From Amborella trichopoda (lineage: Eukaryota > Streptophyta > Magnoliopsida > Amborellales > Amborellaceae): DNA of 64,000 bases. How positions within the stretch are numbered: the stretch's first letter is position 1; the number at the start of each line of letters is the position of its first letter. Shown here piece after piece: positions 22,717 through 33,816 of this stretch. Location of the stretch: positions 2,067,061 to 2,131,060 of the forward strand of contig NW_006499364.1 of NCBI RefSeq assembly GCF_000471905.2, in the 5' to 3' direction. A program made the position numbers and the translations under genes. A model generated the notes under the pieces. The model was given only the letters and a program-made list of their open reading frames with translations. It searched no databases and was not told where the DNA came from.

Positions 22717-23429
22717 AGCTGGTTAAGTGCCTCAATCTCGCCTCTGGATCTAGATGGTCAGGTGACACGTGTCTCGAGTTTCAAAGGGAACTCGAGACTT
22801 GAGATTGCTCTCTCGGGAACCTTGGTCAAGAACAAAGTCAGATATATCAACTAATGAGAGAGGAATTTTTTGTGAAGCGGTACACTCCTCACCTGGGTCC
22901 GTGACTCATTCGGGCTAGCTCATGTGGGCACCCTCATATATCATGTCAAAAAGGCCCCCAGTCATACAACTGGTTCGGAATGGCCTCTCTTGGCCTGTAT
23001 TCTCTTGTTTCTGCGATCACCCACACATGGTTAATTTTACAAGACAAGTGGGCCGAGAGACCCCACCTTGTCTTTGGGTGAATGCGCACAGGAGTGCACA
23101 TTCAAAGGAGAAAAGAGAAGAAATGATGAGATGAGGGTTGGGAGAAGGAAGAGGAGAGAAGAAAAGAAAAAAACTAGACATTTGGCTTAGTGGCTAGCCT
23201 AGCACAGTGGCTAGATTGGCATGATGATTGACCCGACGTGGTAGCAAGATGGGCACGGTAACATGGACTGGCACGACGGGAATACTACTCGACGAAAAAA
23301 CACCAACACCAATTAGCCTAACACAACGGCGAGTTCGACATGGAAGCAAGATGAGCACGGTAACATATACCGACACTAGGGTAATACTGCTCGATGACGA
23401 GACTACTGTGACAGTGCTAGACTTATCCC

Positions 23430-23780
23430 TTTGTCAAATGAGAGAGGAAAAAGAAAAAGAAAGAGAAAGAGGAGAGCTAAGAAAAGCAGAGAGTGAAAGA
23501 GAGAGAGAAGAAAAGAGATAAGAGAAAAGAGAAGGAAAGGAGAGAAGAGATAGAAGAGAAAGGAGAGAGAAGAGCGAAGTAAAAGGAAAGGAGAGAGAAG
23601 AGAGAAGTAGAAGAGAAAAGAGAGAGAAGAGAGAAGAGAGAAGAGAAGAAGAGAGAAGAAAAGAGAAGAGAGGAATGTGAAGAGAAAGAAGAGAAAAGAG
23701 AAAAGGGAGAGAAGGGAGAAGAGAAAAGAAAGGAGAGATAGAAGAAAGGTGAGAGAAAAAGAAAAGAGAAGGAAGCATAA
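23430..23780 (-). repeat. GA-rich low-complexity run in the E LTR
   Basis: The plus strand is almost pure purine (GAGAAAAGAGAAGGAAAGG type). It yields long artificial reading frames rich in Ser/Leu/Phe on one strand and Lys/Glu/Arg on the other. The equivalent CT run on the plus strand is at 9,590-9,780 in D. Confidence 0.8.
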
Positions 23781-24640
23781 ACGACGATGTGGTTCCACAG
23801 TTCATGACAGAGGAGAGAGAAGGAAGAAGGAAGTATGGATGGTGATGAGCTTTCATCATCCATGATAGAGGAGAGAGAAGAGAGAAAGAAGCATGAATGG
23901 TGATTGGGTTTCCACCACCCATGACAGAGGAAAGAGAAAAGAGAAGGAAGCATGGACGGCGATGGGCTTCTGCCGTCTATAAAAGGAGAAAGAGAAAGAA
24001 AAAGAGAATGTAGACGGTGATGGGCTTCTGCCGTCCATGAAAGGAGAGAGATAAGAAGAAAACATGGATGGTGATGGGTTTCCCCTGTCCTTAACAGAGG
24101 AAAAAAGTGAGAGAAAGAACATAGAAGGCGATGGGCTTCGGTAGTCCATGTCAGAGAAAAGAGGATAGAGAAAAGACATGGATGGTGATTGAGTTTCCAC
24201 CGCCCATGACAAAGGAAAGGGGAGAGAGAAACGACATGCACGGTGATTGGGTTTCTACCGCCCATGATAAAGAAAATAGGAGAGAGAAAAAACATGAACG
24301 ATGATGGGTTTTCACTGTTCATGTCAAGAGAGAGACAGAAATGAGAAAGGGAAAGATACGCGTAGTGCTAGGTATCACCGCTCGTGTTGTAAGGAACTTA
24401 GACACGACCCAACCCGCCACTCGGGGAAGGGCTTGATTTAGTGTCCTTATCAAAGAATGAGGAAAGGAACGTCATGCGCGGCGATGAGCATCACCGTGCA
24501 CAACATGGGGAAGGAAAAACTTAGATAGATGCCCGACATGCCACTCTGGTTAAGGCTCGACTCATTGTGCATATTTCCAAAGGATAATGGAAGAATGAGA
24601 ATGTCTTGCCCAGCAATGGGTATCACCAGGCATGATTGGA
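23780..24640 (-). repeat. Large hairpin-repeat array in the E LTR, about 12 units of about 60 bp
   Basis: Units occur near 23,833, 23,895, 23,951, 24,009, 24,063, 24,121, 24,178, 24,236, 24,294, 24,474 and 24,610. A clear example at 23,951-23,980 has arms CATGGACGGC and GCCGTCTAT around GATGGGCTTCT. The arms vary together in several units, which is what a folded RNA would favour; this needs counting to be certain. Confidence 0.75.
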
Positions 24641-25080
24641 GAGGAGAGAGAAAATAAATAACAACGTGAGAGAAAGAATGAAAGAGAGGAAGAAAGAGGG
24701 TTTAAGGAAGAGAAAGAGGAAAGGAAAGTAGAGAGAAAAGAAAGGATAAGATTAAGAAAGAAGGGGAATAGGAAAAAATAGAGAGAAAAGATGAAAGAAG
24801 AAGAAGAAGAGAGAAGAAGAGAGAGACATGCACGACAATGCTTACTGTCATGCATGTTTGAGATAGAGATAAGAGAGATAGAGAGAAGAAAAGGAAGAGA
24901 GAGAAAGAAAGAGGCGAGAGAAAAGAGGAGAGAGAAAATTACCTTCATCAAGGGGACCAGACTTTTTCTTCTCTCTTCTCTCTCTCTCCAAGATGTTCCT
25001 CTCCAACTCAAAGTAAAAACTCAAACTTTATTGATGAATTGAATGTATGAAGGAAGCACTTTACAATTACGTTTAGCATG

Positions 25081-25100
25081 TATTTATAGAATTGGGCCCT
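25081..25100 (-). promoter_or_regulatory. Core promoter of the E 5' LTR
   Basis: Minus-strand TATAAATA at 25,088-25,081, preceded by AGGGCCCAAT at 25,100-25,091, the same order as in D and F. Confidence 0.65.
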
Positions 25101-26405
25101 AAACATGGATGGATACCAAAAAACTACCCTAATTGATGATAATTAAAATTTATTTGAATTAAAATAAAATCTAAAAAAGGGTGCAAAATGACTTTTTTTC
25201 CCTTGCCTAACAATACATTGAATTAAAAAATAGTCCATGCTGCTGCCCTAGAACGTTTATGATCTTTCATGGATGATTCAGGGTTGCTCTGGTATCTGTT
25301 TGACAAAAAGATGATTGCTTTCTTGTAGATATCGTCATGGCGATTAATTTGATACCAACTTTGAGCCACGAATCGTGTTTTTAAACCACGATCATGCGAC
25401 TTGAAATTCATGCGAATCTTGAAAACTTTCGATCGATAGTGCTCTCATATCTTGATGTTTCTTCGTGATTTCTTGGTTGTATTGCATTGATCATGCCATC
25501 AGGATTGCATGGCAACAAACGCAATCTGATTTCATTCCTGGACGAAGATTTTACAGTCTTGGGATTTTTGCTAGAATCTAAATTTCGACGACTGAAATTT
25601 ACAATAACTTTATCAGCTTCGCGCATGAAATCCAACCGTTAATCATGCATGGGGATCGGATCATGGGTAGGTCTGGACCTTAAATACGTGATGGAACTGA
25701 TCTCATGTCAATCCAATGCGTTAGCGCCTTGATATGGTCGCTCAAGTGAGATGTGTTGCAGCTAAATTTCTTGCAATTTCTTTTACAAATCTTCGACTTC
25801 TCTCAAGGTTTTCTCCCTGCTCGGGCGTCTTCATGGGGCTTGTCATATATCAAAACGCTCGTCTTGACAAGAAGAACACTCTCACAAAATTTAAGCATGA
25901 TCCGACTAGGGATGAATGAGATATGGCTCCTAAAAATCACTACTCGAGACTATAAAAACAATTACCATTAATGGTGATTTGGTGTAGGGAGGGCGCAGGG
26001 GAATAGTGTGAGGCTTATCTCTTTTCAGTCTTTTACTCATAACTTTGTCCTGGAGCTCCTGATTAAGCTGAAACATGACCCATAGGGGTTTTCGACCATG
26101 CCGGATCTAATGGGGGTGGTCTCCCAGTAATTTGAGGTACCAAAAATAGAGTTCTAGATGCACGGTCCATTTTAGGGTGCTAGAGACTAATTTTTCTGAA
26201 ATTGTTTCTTTGTCTGCACTGCCCTAGACATGTTAGATTGCGAAGAAACTTAGCAGATAGCTCTCTTAAGTCCTTATGAACATTTCCACTTATTTTGGGC
26301 CAATTCTGGGACTGTCGATAATTCCAATATAATTCAGACTTTATTGACCGACTTCTCTTTTATTCGGCATTGGGGACTCAAGGTGCTAAAAAATCTGTTC
26401 AAACA

Positions 26406-26780
26406 GGCACCATGAGTAAAAGTGGAAAAGGGGTGGACATGGTCGTCAGGTCATAGGTAAAAGAGCCCCAATAAAATAAGGAGGTTGGTGAAAACTACCT
26501 CGAGACGCTACTTCCCCCTGTTCAGGTGAAAATCAGAAAGGGCGCCTGAACCAATAAGCAAGCTGATGCAGCACTTGCCTCCATAGGTGGCTTCAACCCA
26601 GACTTTAAGAAAAATCTCCAATATCAAGTACCCTGCTATCGAGACCCAAAAAGAGCTCTTAAGAAAACCTCCAATAGCTTGAGTTCATTCATGAAAAGAC
26701 CCAGGAATCAGAAGAATCACTTAGATGGAAAAATGAGTACCCATGCTAAAGGACCCCATGCTTAAGAAGTAAAAAAAGAC
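26406..26780 (+). mobile_element. Fragment of D-type internal sequence, opposite in orientation to E and C
   Basis: It aligns in plus orientation with 15,590-16,100 of element D, sharing CACCATGAGTAAAAG, GGTGGACATGG, the 'CCAATAAG..AGC.GATG.AGCAC' stretch and CATGCTAAAG. It starts exactly at the outer edge of the E LTR. The likely reading is that E inserted into an older plus-strand D-type element and this is the right-hand remnant. It fades at about 26,780 without an LTR. Confidence 0.65.
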
Positions 26781-26796
26781 AAGAAAGCCACGACTG

Positions 26797-27060
26797 GGTC
26801 GCCCAAGGCGACCGATTCATTGAGGGTAGTATTGTAATGTTGCAGGTATATTTTTATACTCATTTTTACTTTATTTTTCCCTTGCAACTCAGTTTTTCTT
26901 CTGCTTTTGGCCCCTAGATCCCATATTTTTGCCATAGGAATTTAATGAAAAAAGCTCAGATCGATCTGGGGGGGTTTCAATTGGGCGACACTAGTGGTGT
27001 CGCCCAGGCTACACTACTAGTGTCGCCCACACAGGCTAAGTGACACCACTAGTGGTGCCC
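26797..27060. repeat. Cluster of palindromes built on GGCGACAC/ACTAGTG
   Basis: At 26,797-26,813 there is a perfect 7-bp stem (GGTCGCC, loop CAA, GGCGACC). At 26,983-27,005 a near-perfect 23-bp palindrome has arms GGGCGACAC and GTGTCGCCC around TAGTG. Related half-sites follow at 27,012-27,029 (ACTAGTGTCGCCCA) and 27,041-27,060 (TGACACCACTAGTGGTGCCC). The cluster sits just upstream of the plus-strand ORF at 27,191. Confidence 0.75.
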
Positions 27061-27190
27061 TAGTCAATTTGCCTCGTATGGCTCCGAGGTCCTGGGTCCT
27101 TGTCCTGTGACACTTTGAGGTGATTTTGAGTTCTGTTTTCTGTAGATTGGGGACTATCAACACATTTCCATTATTCGTCCTCCTCGATCA

Positions 27191-27850
27191 ATGACGGTCG
27201 TATCTACTGCTCTAGGACTGGCGTACGTCAATGATACCACCCGACCTCGAGATGTCAATTATTATAACCGAGTTTTGGACGAGTTGTCATCCTTTGATTG
27301 GATGATCAAGGGTCTTGAGAATGTGCCCCTATTTCTGCATGTTACGGGACATTCATGTCTTATTCTGACGGGGTCGTACTTCTCAAAGGGGTATTTCCCC
27401 CAAAGGGCACTTTGTCAGTTTCGCCATATTTGACATTAGACTTCTTCTAAGGAAGCGATCGATCGCCGCCCTATCTTTCGACTTCAACCCTTCTGGTCAA
27501 GGCGGGTTTGTTGTGGAAGGGAAAGAGGTCTTCTTCTAGTGAGGGGTTGGTCAAGCAAGACAAGCCTACAACCACTTCCAACTGTGATACTTGGTGGGAC
27601 CGTGCCTGCCCTCTTCCACTATGCCCCAGATCTTTGAGACTTCATGGCGAACCTTCTGCTCCTGCTCAAGATTCTATGATTTCTCAAGAAGGTGATGCAT
27701 CATCTTCAAATAAGCAAGTCAAATCCAATGAGAATGTGTTTGACATTAGTTTGGAAGATGCTGAAGTTGAATTGGCTTGATAGGCAGCCTTCGTGGTAGA
27801 ACTCAAGGAGAAGGACGTTGCTCCCGAGCTGAAGACTGAATAGCCATGAT
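27191..27850 (+). pseudogene. Plus-strand ORF antisense to element C, unknown product, fossil
   Basis: An open stretch begins at ATG 27,191 and encodes TTRPRDVNYYNRVLDELSSF and GSYFSKGYFPQR. A second, Ser/Glu-rich stretch (about 27,508-27,780) ends in an acidic segment (ISLEDAEVELA). A transcript-end-like zone with AATAAAG follows near 28,013. Its place, convergent with and downstream of pol, is that of the antisense ORFs known in Tat-lineage elements and of the PMD genes in A and B. I cannot show PMD similarity here. Broken. Confidence 0.45.
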
Positions 27851-29059
27851 ATTTGCTTTTCTCTTCCTTTTTTTTTTGGCATGAATAATTTTATCTCATG
27901 ATCACCCTTATTTCTTAGTAGTTTTATTTTCATTGAAGTCTATTACGATGGTAGAAATTTCAATCTTGAGACCAGAGTTGATTGCGTGTAATAAGCCCAT
28001 TTCCAATGGATGAATAAAGTCGGAATTTTGGGATACACGGAATTTTTTTTTTCTAATCAACTTGATGTTCTGTGATCATGGAATGCCCTTTTTTGTTTTT
28101 TCTCCTTGTTCCTGCCCCTATTGGGAGGCCTTTTTCCACTTGCCTCTGTGGGGGGGTGCTTGCTCATCAGTAAGTGTGTAATTTTATTTGCCAAAGCACA
28201 GTGGAACACTTTCTTTGCACACGCTTTTCAATCTGAATTCTTGCACATTTAGTCCCCTTGTTGTAGGGTTTTTGTCTCAAATTTTTTGCTATTGGGTCAT
28301 CATATGCATACACAATAATGAGCTTGCCTCATTTTGCCTCAGGGGATCCAGTCGAGAGAAAAACACTCCCAGACTAGCCAATATCATCATTGGTGAGGTT
28401 CACCCATCTCCGATATGTGGAAGTTGATAGTTATACTCACACAACCATGGAATGCCTGGCTAGTTTCAAACCTTCATAACAGGAGTAAGAAGTTGGCTTT
28501 GAGAACGAGGTCAGATAGACTAACAGTTTAACCTCTTGTAGTGATGAAGGATGTCCTTTCTAAAAGGGTTTTATATTTGAAAATGGATGATTTAAAAGTC
28601 AATTTGATAAGCATTTTCAAAAGGGACGGGCCTTACAGTTTTGCCACATGTGGGGCCTTCGGTGGTCATTTTCTTTATTATATTTTACCCAAAGATGAAA
28701 TGATTTCCTTGTAGGATCGTGAGAACTCAAAAGTCTCGAAGTTGTCCTTTTACTTTTGGAGCTTTCATCCTGTGCTTCATGGGCCATGAATAGTTCTCTG
28801 GATTCTTGCCAGGCTTCCATCTGGGATAAGTCTTGATGTTCTTTCAAGTTTCATCGAAGTCACTTCGGTTTTCATGTCACCTTCCCACATCTTTCTAAGT
28901 TGGTTCTGTTGGGAACCTGCAGGGTTGAAGAGGAGGCTTCATCCTCAGGGTCAGCTTATGCAGTATTGTTGTAACTCGTAGGTACTTGTTTGTACTTGAG
29001 TGTTTGAATCGGAAGCTCCTTCTTGGATATTTTCTTATTCTCTTTTTTTTTACCCATGA
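27851..29059. other. Element C non-coding stretch between the antisense ORF and pol
   Basis: It is AT-rich with a possible transcript end for the plus-strand ORF (GAATAAAG near 28,013). No long frame, tandem repeat or LTR edge is recognised. Confidence 0.4.
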
Positions 29060-30520
29060 TGCCTCTTCAAGATTTCACCACATCTTTGAGCCTGTCACAG
29101 GTAGTATTTTTTGAGATACATCGCATTAATGGGGTCGTTGAGTTCGTACCCCTCCTGATTTTTGATCTTGTAAGAATTGCCTGCTTGCACTCGGGTAACC
29201 ACGAATGGCCCCTCTCAATTAGGTTTAAACTTGCTTAAAGGGTGTGGATTTGCAAGAGTGTGGAAAATTTTCTTGAGTACTATGTCCCCTTCTCTGAACT
29301 ATCAAGGAACAACTTTTCTTTGGTATGCCTTCTCGATTTTGCACTGGTAAGCAACGATATTTTGTGTTGCTCATAGTCGCCTTTCATCCAAAGTAACGAG
29401 GTCGATAGTTTGTTCCTCATCTGAATTTTTGTGAATAAGCACTCGAAGAGATGGTATCTCAACTTTAATGGGTAGCACTGCTTCCATACCATACACCAAT
29501 GAGTATGGGGTCATGTCAGTAGGAGGCTTCTCAGTTGTTCGATCGGCCCATTGTGGGTCATTTTTCTTTTCACGCCAATCTCTGCCACCTTCTATGATTC
29601 TGTCTAACCCCGAGAAGTCCTTTGTTCATGGCCTCTGCTTGTCCATTTCCTTGAGGGTAGTAGGGTGTGGAGAATCTGTACATTATCCCAAATGTTTTGC
29701 ACACCTTAATGACCCTTTCATTTATGAAGTTGGATCTATTGTCAGTAATGATTGACTCAGGAACACTGAATCTGAATACAATGTTATTCTTTATGAAACA
29801 GGCAACATGTTGTTCCTCAAGTTTGACAAATGATGCAACCTCTACTCATTTGGTGAAGTACTTTATAGCCGTTCTTTTGGTGAGACCATTTCGATGATAT
29901 CAAGACCCCACATGGCAAAGGGCCATACGGGCGATGTTGAGTTGAGTGGTACCGATCCTGCATGGATGCGGTCTTCATAATGTTGACATTTGGGACACCT
30001 CTTAACGAACTTCTAACATTCTTCGACCATGGTGGTCCAGTAACAGCCTTGGAGCCTGATTTTCTGAGCTAAGGTAACTGCCCCAAAATAACCTCCTTCA
30101 TTGTGTAACTTTGTCAGTACTTGGTCGATTTCTTGCTGATCGAGACACCGTAGAATCATGTCATTGAAGGATTTCTTGAATAGGAGATCACCTCTTACTA
30201 AGAATCCCATAAAAAACCTTCGAAGGGCTTCTTTATCCTTTTTAGTGGCTCCTTCGGGGTATAATCCATCTTTCAGCAGGGACAGAACATTGTGGAACCA
30301 TGGTTTTTCTTTAACTAACGCATCTGAAGCCACGAGAGACACTTCCCCATCGTTCTCATTTTCTTTCTCCATTTCGTTTTCGATCCTTGGTGGGGAAGGG
30401 TCATGTTTGTTCTTGATGTAAAATTGCAGCATGGTCATTTCTGAAGGAGTATCAAGGGTGTCAATGAATCGATTATTTTCCTTAGTTACATACTGAAAGG
30501 TGATTTTCTTAAAAAGTGGC
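29060..30520 (-). pseudogene. Element C end of RNase H and integrase, fossil
   Basis: The right edge encodes the end of RNase H and the spacer to integrase (ENNRFIDTLDTPSEM, then a Glu-rich linker). The integrase zinc-binding part follows at about 30,013-30,110 (LHNEGGYFGAVTLAQKIR, then C-x2-C near 30,000) with a core start WGLDIIE near 29,910. The C-terminal end near 29,060-29,230 encodes GPFVVTRVQAGNSYKI and YLKKYY, a typical gypsy integrase tail. Element B inserted at the RNase H end. Broken. Confidence 0.75.
30516..30520. repeat. Probable left target-site duplication of element B (GTGGC)
   Basis: These are the five bases directly before the TGGTTAGG edge of the B LTR. The partner copy would lie beyond 64,000, so this rests only on the LTR edge. 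Confidence 0.4.
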
Positions 30521-31128
30521 TGGTTAGGTGCCTTGATCTCACCCTCCAGATCTAGAAATTTAGGGGACACGTATCTCTTGTTTCTAGTGAACCTGGGATT
30601 TGAGATTGCTCTCTTGGAACCTTGCTCAAGACCAACGGTAGGTATACCAACTAATGAGGGATGAATTTTAGTTGGGTTGGGGACTTACTCGGGCTGGCTC
30701 GCGTGGGCGTCCTCTTAGATCACATCAAAAATCCCCTCAGCTGCTTTAGCTGGATTGGAATCGCTTCCTTTGATCTGTAATCTCCTTGTTTTACTGCACA
30801 AAACTTCTATGGTTAATTTGCAAGACAAGTGCGTCAAAGAGACCCACCCTTGTCTTATGGCAATGCACATTCGTGCGGATAAGAATGTGAAAGGTTAGGA
30901 TGATGGAGTGGAAGTTTCGAGCAAAGGTCGAAAAGAGAAGAAAACTTGATGAACGGACGAGACTAGCTTGATAGCCGGACAGTGACCGACTCATAGTGGT
31001 AGCAAGACAGGCATGGTACTCAGGACTAGCATGATAGCAAGACTACTTAAAACCGAGGGCGATATGGCGGTGCTACGCTAGGTCAACCCTCAATCAAGTG
31101 AGAAGAGGAGAGAATGAAAAGAAAGCAC
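30521..31128 (-). mobile_element. Element B 3' LTR, U5 end (first part)
   Basis: It starts TGGTTAGGTGCC and matches the first 600 bp of both A LTRs (31,129 on and 47,734 on). It stops at 31,128 where A begins; the matching remainder resumes at 50,441. Confidence 0.9.
31124..31128. repeat. Left target-site duplication of element A (AGCAC)
   Basis: AGCAC directly precedes the A LTR edge. The right copy at 50,436-50,440 reads GGCAC, one base different. Confidence 0.85.
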
Positions 31129-33816
31129 TGGTTAGGTTCCTCAATCTCACCCTTCTGATCAAAGTGACCTGGCGGCACGTGTCTCAGGTTTTTAGTTAAC
31201 CGGGATTTAAGATCGCTCTCTAAGAACTATGCTCAAGAGTAAAGGCAATTACACTAATCGATGAGAGTGAAATTTAAGGTGGGTTCAAGACTTACTCTGG
31301 CTGGATCATGTGGGCACCCTCTAAGATCATGAAGAAAGCCCCCCAACTGCTTTAGCTGGTTTGGAATCACCTCCCTTGACCTGCAATCCTCTTATTTTCC
31401 GCACAACACTGTTAGGGTTAATTGGCGAGACAAGTGGGCTAAAGAGACGCACCCTTTTCTTAGGGAGGGAGTGATGCAAGAGAAGGTTTCCAATAAAGAG
31501 AAAAAGGAGGTGAAAACTTGATAAAGGGGCGAGGCTAGCATGACGGCCGGAAAGCTACCGACTCGGAGCGGTAGCAAGATGAGCATAAGTCTCAAGACCA
31601 GCACGACATCAATACTACTCTAAACCGATATCAATATGGAAGCACTCGGCTAAGTCTACCCTCAATTAATGAGAGAAAAGAGTGAACAGAAGGAAAGAGA
31701 GTGAGATGGCGGAAGGGGAATGACCCAGACGAAAATGGGTATCGCCGTTGACATCATGAGGAGACGCCATGTCCCATGCCGGCGGCGATGACTTTTAGTG
31801 AGGCTAATGATGATAGCTTCCCATGAGGCACACAGTGCCAGTCATAGAATACGAGAGGAAGCCCGCAAACGGCAATGAACTTCGTGATTGGTAATGTGAG
31901 GAAGCAACACGTCCATTGTGGACAGCGATGGCTTCTCGTGCGGTGCACAATGACGGACCCAGAGAGCCACGAAAGAAGCTTACACGCGGTGATGGGTATT
32001 GTCATGACCCCTTTGCCAATAGCGATGGACATCGCCGCCTGCAATAGTCTCTCGTCAACGTGAAGCCTTCGTAGACGGAAATAGGCTTAGCTAATTGTGT
32101 TCTTCGCTGAGACATTGAGGGTACGTTCGTGGACGACGATGAGCAGCACTGTCTGTAAGTCTCACCGGGAGGTATAGAAGAAGACAGAGGGGGAGGAGAG
32201 CTTAAGCATGACGCTGCCATAGCCATGCATTACCTGCTAGATCACCGAAAAGGCAAGCACGACACTACCACTACCGTGCATGGCCCTTGAAGAAAACCAA
32301 GCAGAGGGGAGGAAGAATAGAGAGAGGAAGAGAAAGAATAAGATGAGAGAGAGAAGAAAAGAAAAGGAAGAGAGATAACATCTACCTCAAGCCTAGGGGT
32401 ACCGAACAAAAGTTTCTCTCACCTTGCTCTCTCTCTCAATATAACACAACAATGGTAAGAAAGAGAAACTATATTAAGTAAAAGCTCTCTCTTTTGTGAA
32501 AGATTTAGTTCTTGTGGTGCATACAATGATGGTATGTATATATAGAATTTGCCCCAAACATAGGTGGATGATCAAAAGTAACCCTAATTGCTAAAAATTA
32601 TGATTAAAATGATTTAAAGAAAATAGGGTGCAAGATGACAGATTTGCCCCTTCCTAACAATTCTTGTAATTCAAGAACAGTCCCTATGTTACCCTAGAAC
32701 TTGCGTGATCTTCCATGGATGATCCGGGGTCATTCTGATGCACAGTTGAACGAAAGATGACTGTTTTCATGTAGGGCTCGGCATGATGATCGATTTAATA
32801 ACTACTTCGAGCCATGGATAGTGTTTTTAGTGCACGATCATGTGACTCGAATTTTGAATGGATCTTGGAACTTTGAATAGATAGTGTGCTCACTCCTTGA
32901 TGTTTTCGGTGATTTCTTCACTAGATCACACTGAGCATGTTATTACGATCGCGGGGTAACAAACGCGTCTTGATTCAGTGCTTGAACGAAGATTTTGCAA
33001 CTTTAAAAGTTTGGTCAGAATCTGGAATTTCGACGACAAAATTTACAGTGGCTTCGTTAGCTTCATGTGTGGAATCCGACCGTTCATCATGTACGGGGTT
33101 AAGGTCAGAGATGGCCCGAGACCTTAAGCATGCGATGGAATTAGTCATGCATCGATCAGGCTCGCGAACGGCATGATTCGACCGCTCGAGCAAGGCATGA
33201 TGCTGTTGAATTTCCTGCACTTTCTTCATGGATCAACAAATTTCTTTAGCTTTTCTTCACACTCGGGTATCGTCACATGGCGTGCCACACATCAAATCAC
33301 TCGTCTTGATGCAACGAACATGCTCCCCAAATTTGAGCATGATCCGACTTGAGATGGGTGAGATATGAACATCGAAAGTCACTGTTCATGACTGTCCCTT
33401 CAATGGTGTTGAGTTGTAGGGTGGCCGCAAGGGAATAGCGTGTGGCTCCTCTTGTTTCCATTTTTTCCTATAACTTCTTCCTGGAGTGTCCATTCATGTT
33501 GAAATTTGACCCCTGGGGGTTTTCAACCGTGTTAGATACAATGGAGATGGTCCCAGAGCTAATTGAGACACCGAGAATATAGCTCTAGTTATAGGGTCCG
33601 TTTCAAGGTGCGAGAGGCCAATTTTCCCATATCTGTTTCTTAGTCTGCACTGTCTTAGATATGTCAAAATGTGAAGAAACTTGGCGGGAGACTTTTGAGA
33701 GTCCTTATGAAGTGCTTAGCCAATTCTAAGGGAATTTTTGAGACTGTTGGGATTTTCACTATTTGTTATGGTTTATTGAGCTAGGGGCCCCATAATGATG
33801 AAAATATCTTCCAACA
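31129..33816 (-). mobile_element. Element A 3' LTR
   Basis: 2,688 bp. On the minus strand it starts TGTTGGAAGATATTTTC (33,816) and ends CCTAACCA (31,129). TATATATA is at 32,537-32,544. The hairpin repeat zone is at about 31,710-32,290. Just outside its start is a G-rich tract (minus-strand AGGGGGCCATGT), in the polypurine-tract position. Confidence 0.9.
32537..32544 (-). promoter_or_regulatory. TATA box of the A 3' LTR
   Basis: TATATATA, preceded on the minus strand by TTTGGGGCAAATTC. This replaces the TGGGCCCAATT seen in D, E and F. Confidence 0.6.

Larger units (their letters stand above)
3286..26405 (-). mobile_element. Element E: pol-bearing Ty3/gypsy (Tat-like) LTR retrotransposon, broken, interrupted by D
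   Basis: In element order (right to left) it has a 5' LTR (22,720-26,405), a primer site (22,698-22,716), an upstream ORF and gag (about 19,974-22,640), the D insertion (7,567-19,968), then a gag-pol linker, RT, RNase H and integrase (7,561-3,286). It is joined across D because 7,430-7,561 and 19,974-20,080 match one continuous stretch of element A (about 43,780-44,020), and the D insertion has a target duplication exactly there. No 3' LTR is recognised. The coding part is a fossil with roughly ten or more breaks. It is the only member here showing a near-complete set of pol domains. Confidence 0.8.
22720..26405 (-). mobile_element. Element E 5' LTR
   Basis: On the minus strand it starts TGTTTGAACAG (at 26,405) and ends CTTAACCA (at 22,720), giving 3,686 bp. 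The U3, TATA (25,081-25,088), hairpin and U5 zones match those of D in order. It is longer than the D LTRs because of a GA-rich run (23,430-23,770) and a larger hairpin array (23,790-24,640). The outer flank at 26,406 is GGCAC. Confidence 0.85.
26781..30520 (-). mobile_element. Element C: Ty3/gypsy (Tat-like) remnant cut by element B
   Basis: A minus-strand pol remnant (end of RNase H and integrase, 29,060-30,520) is followed, in element order, by about 1.2 kb without coding sequence, a small plus-strand ORF (27,191-27,850) and a palindrome cluster (26,797-27,060). Its integrase is clearly different in sequence from that of E, so it is another family. The 5' part lies beyond element B, outside the window. 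It is the oldest layer in the right block. No LTR is seen. Broken. Confidence 0.7.

Noticed and set aside
23403-24322. Minus-strand frame of 281 codons, Ser/Phe/Leu-rich
   Set aside because: It is the GA-rich run and hairpin array of the E LTR read in one frame. The period of about 60 bp, a multiple of three, keeps it open. No start context or domain.
28617-28847. Small minus-strand frame of 76 codons in the element C spacer
   Set aside because: No homologue recognised, no counterpart in related elements, and a chance length for AT-rich sequence.
30521-30570. Extension of the element C integrase-side frame into the B LTR
   Set aside because: The frame happens to stay open across the insertion border. 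The first 17 codons are LTR sequence, not part of C.
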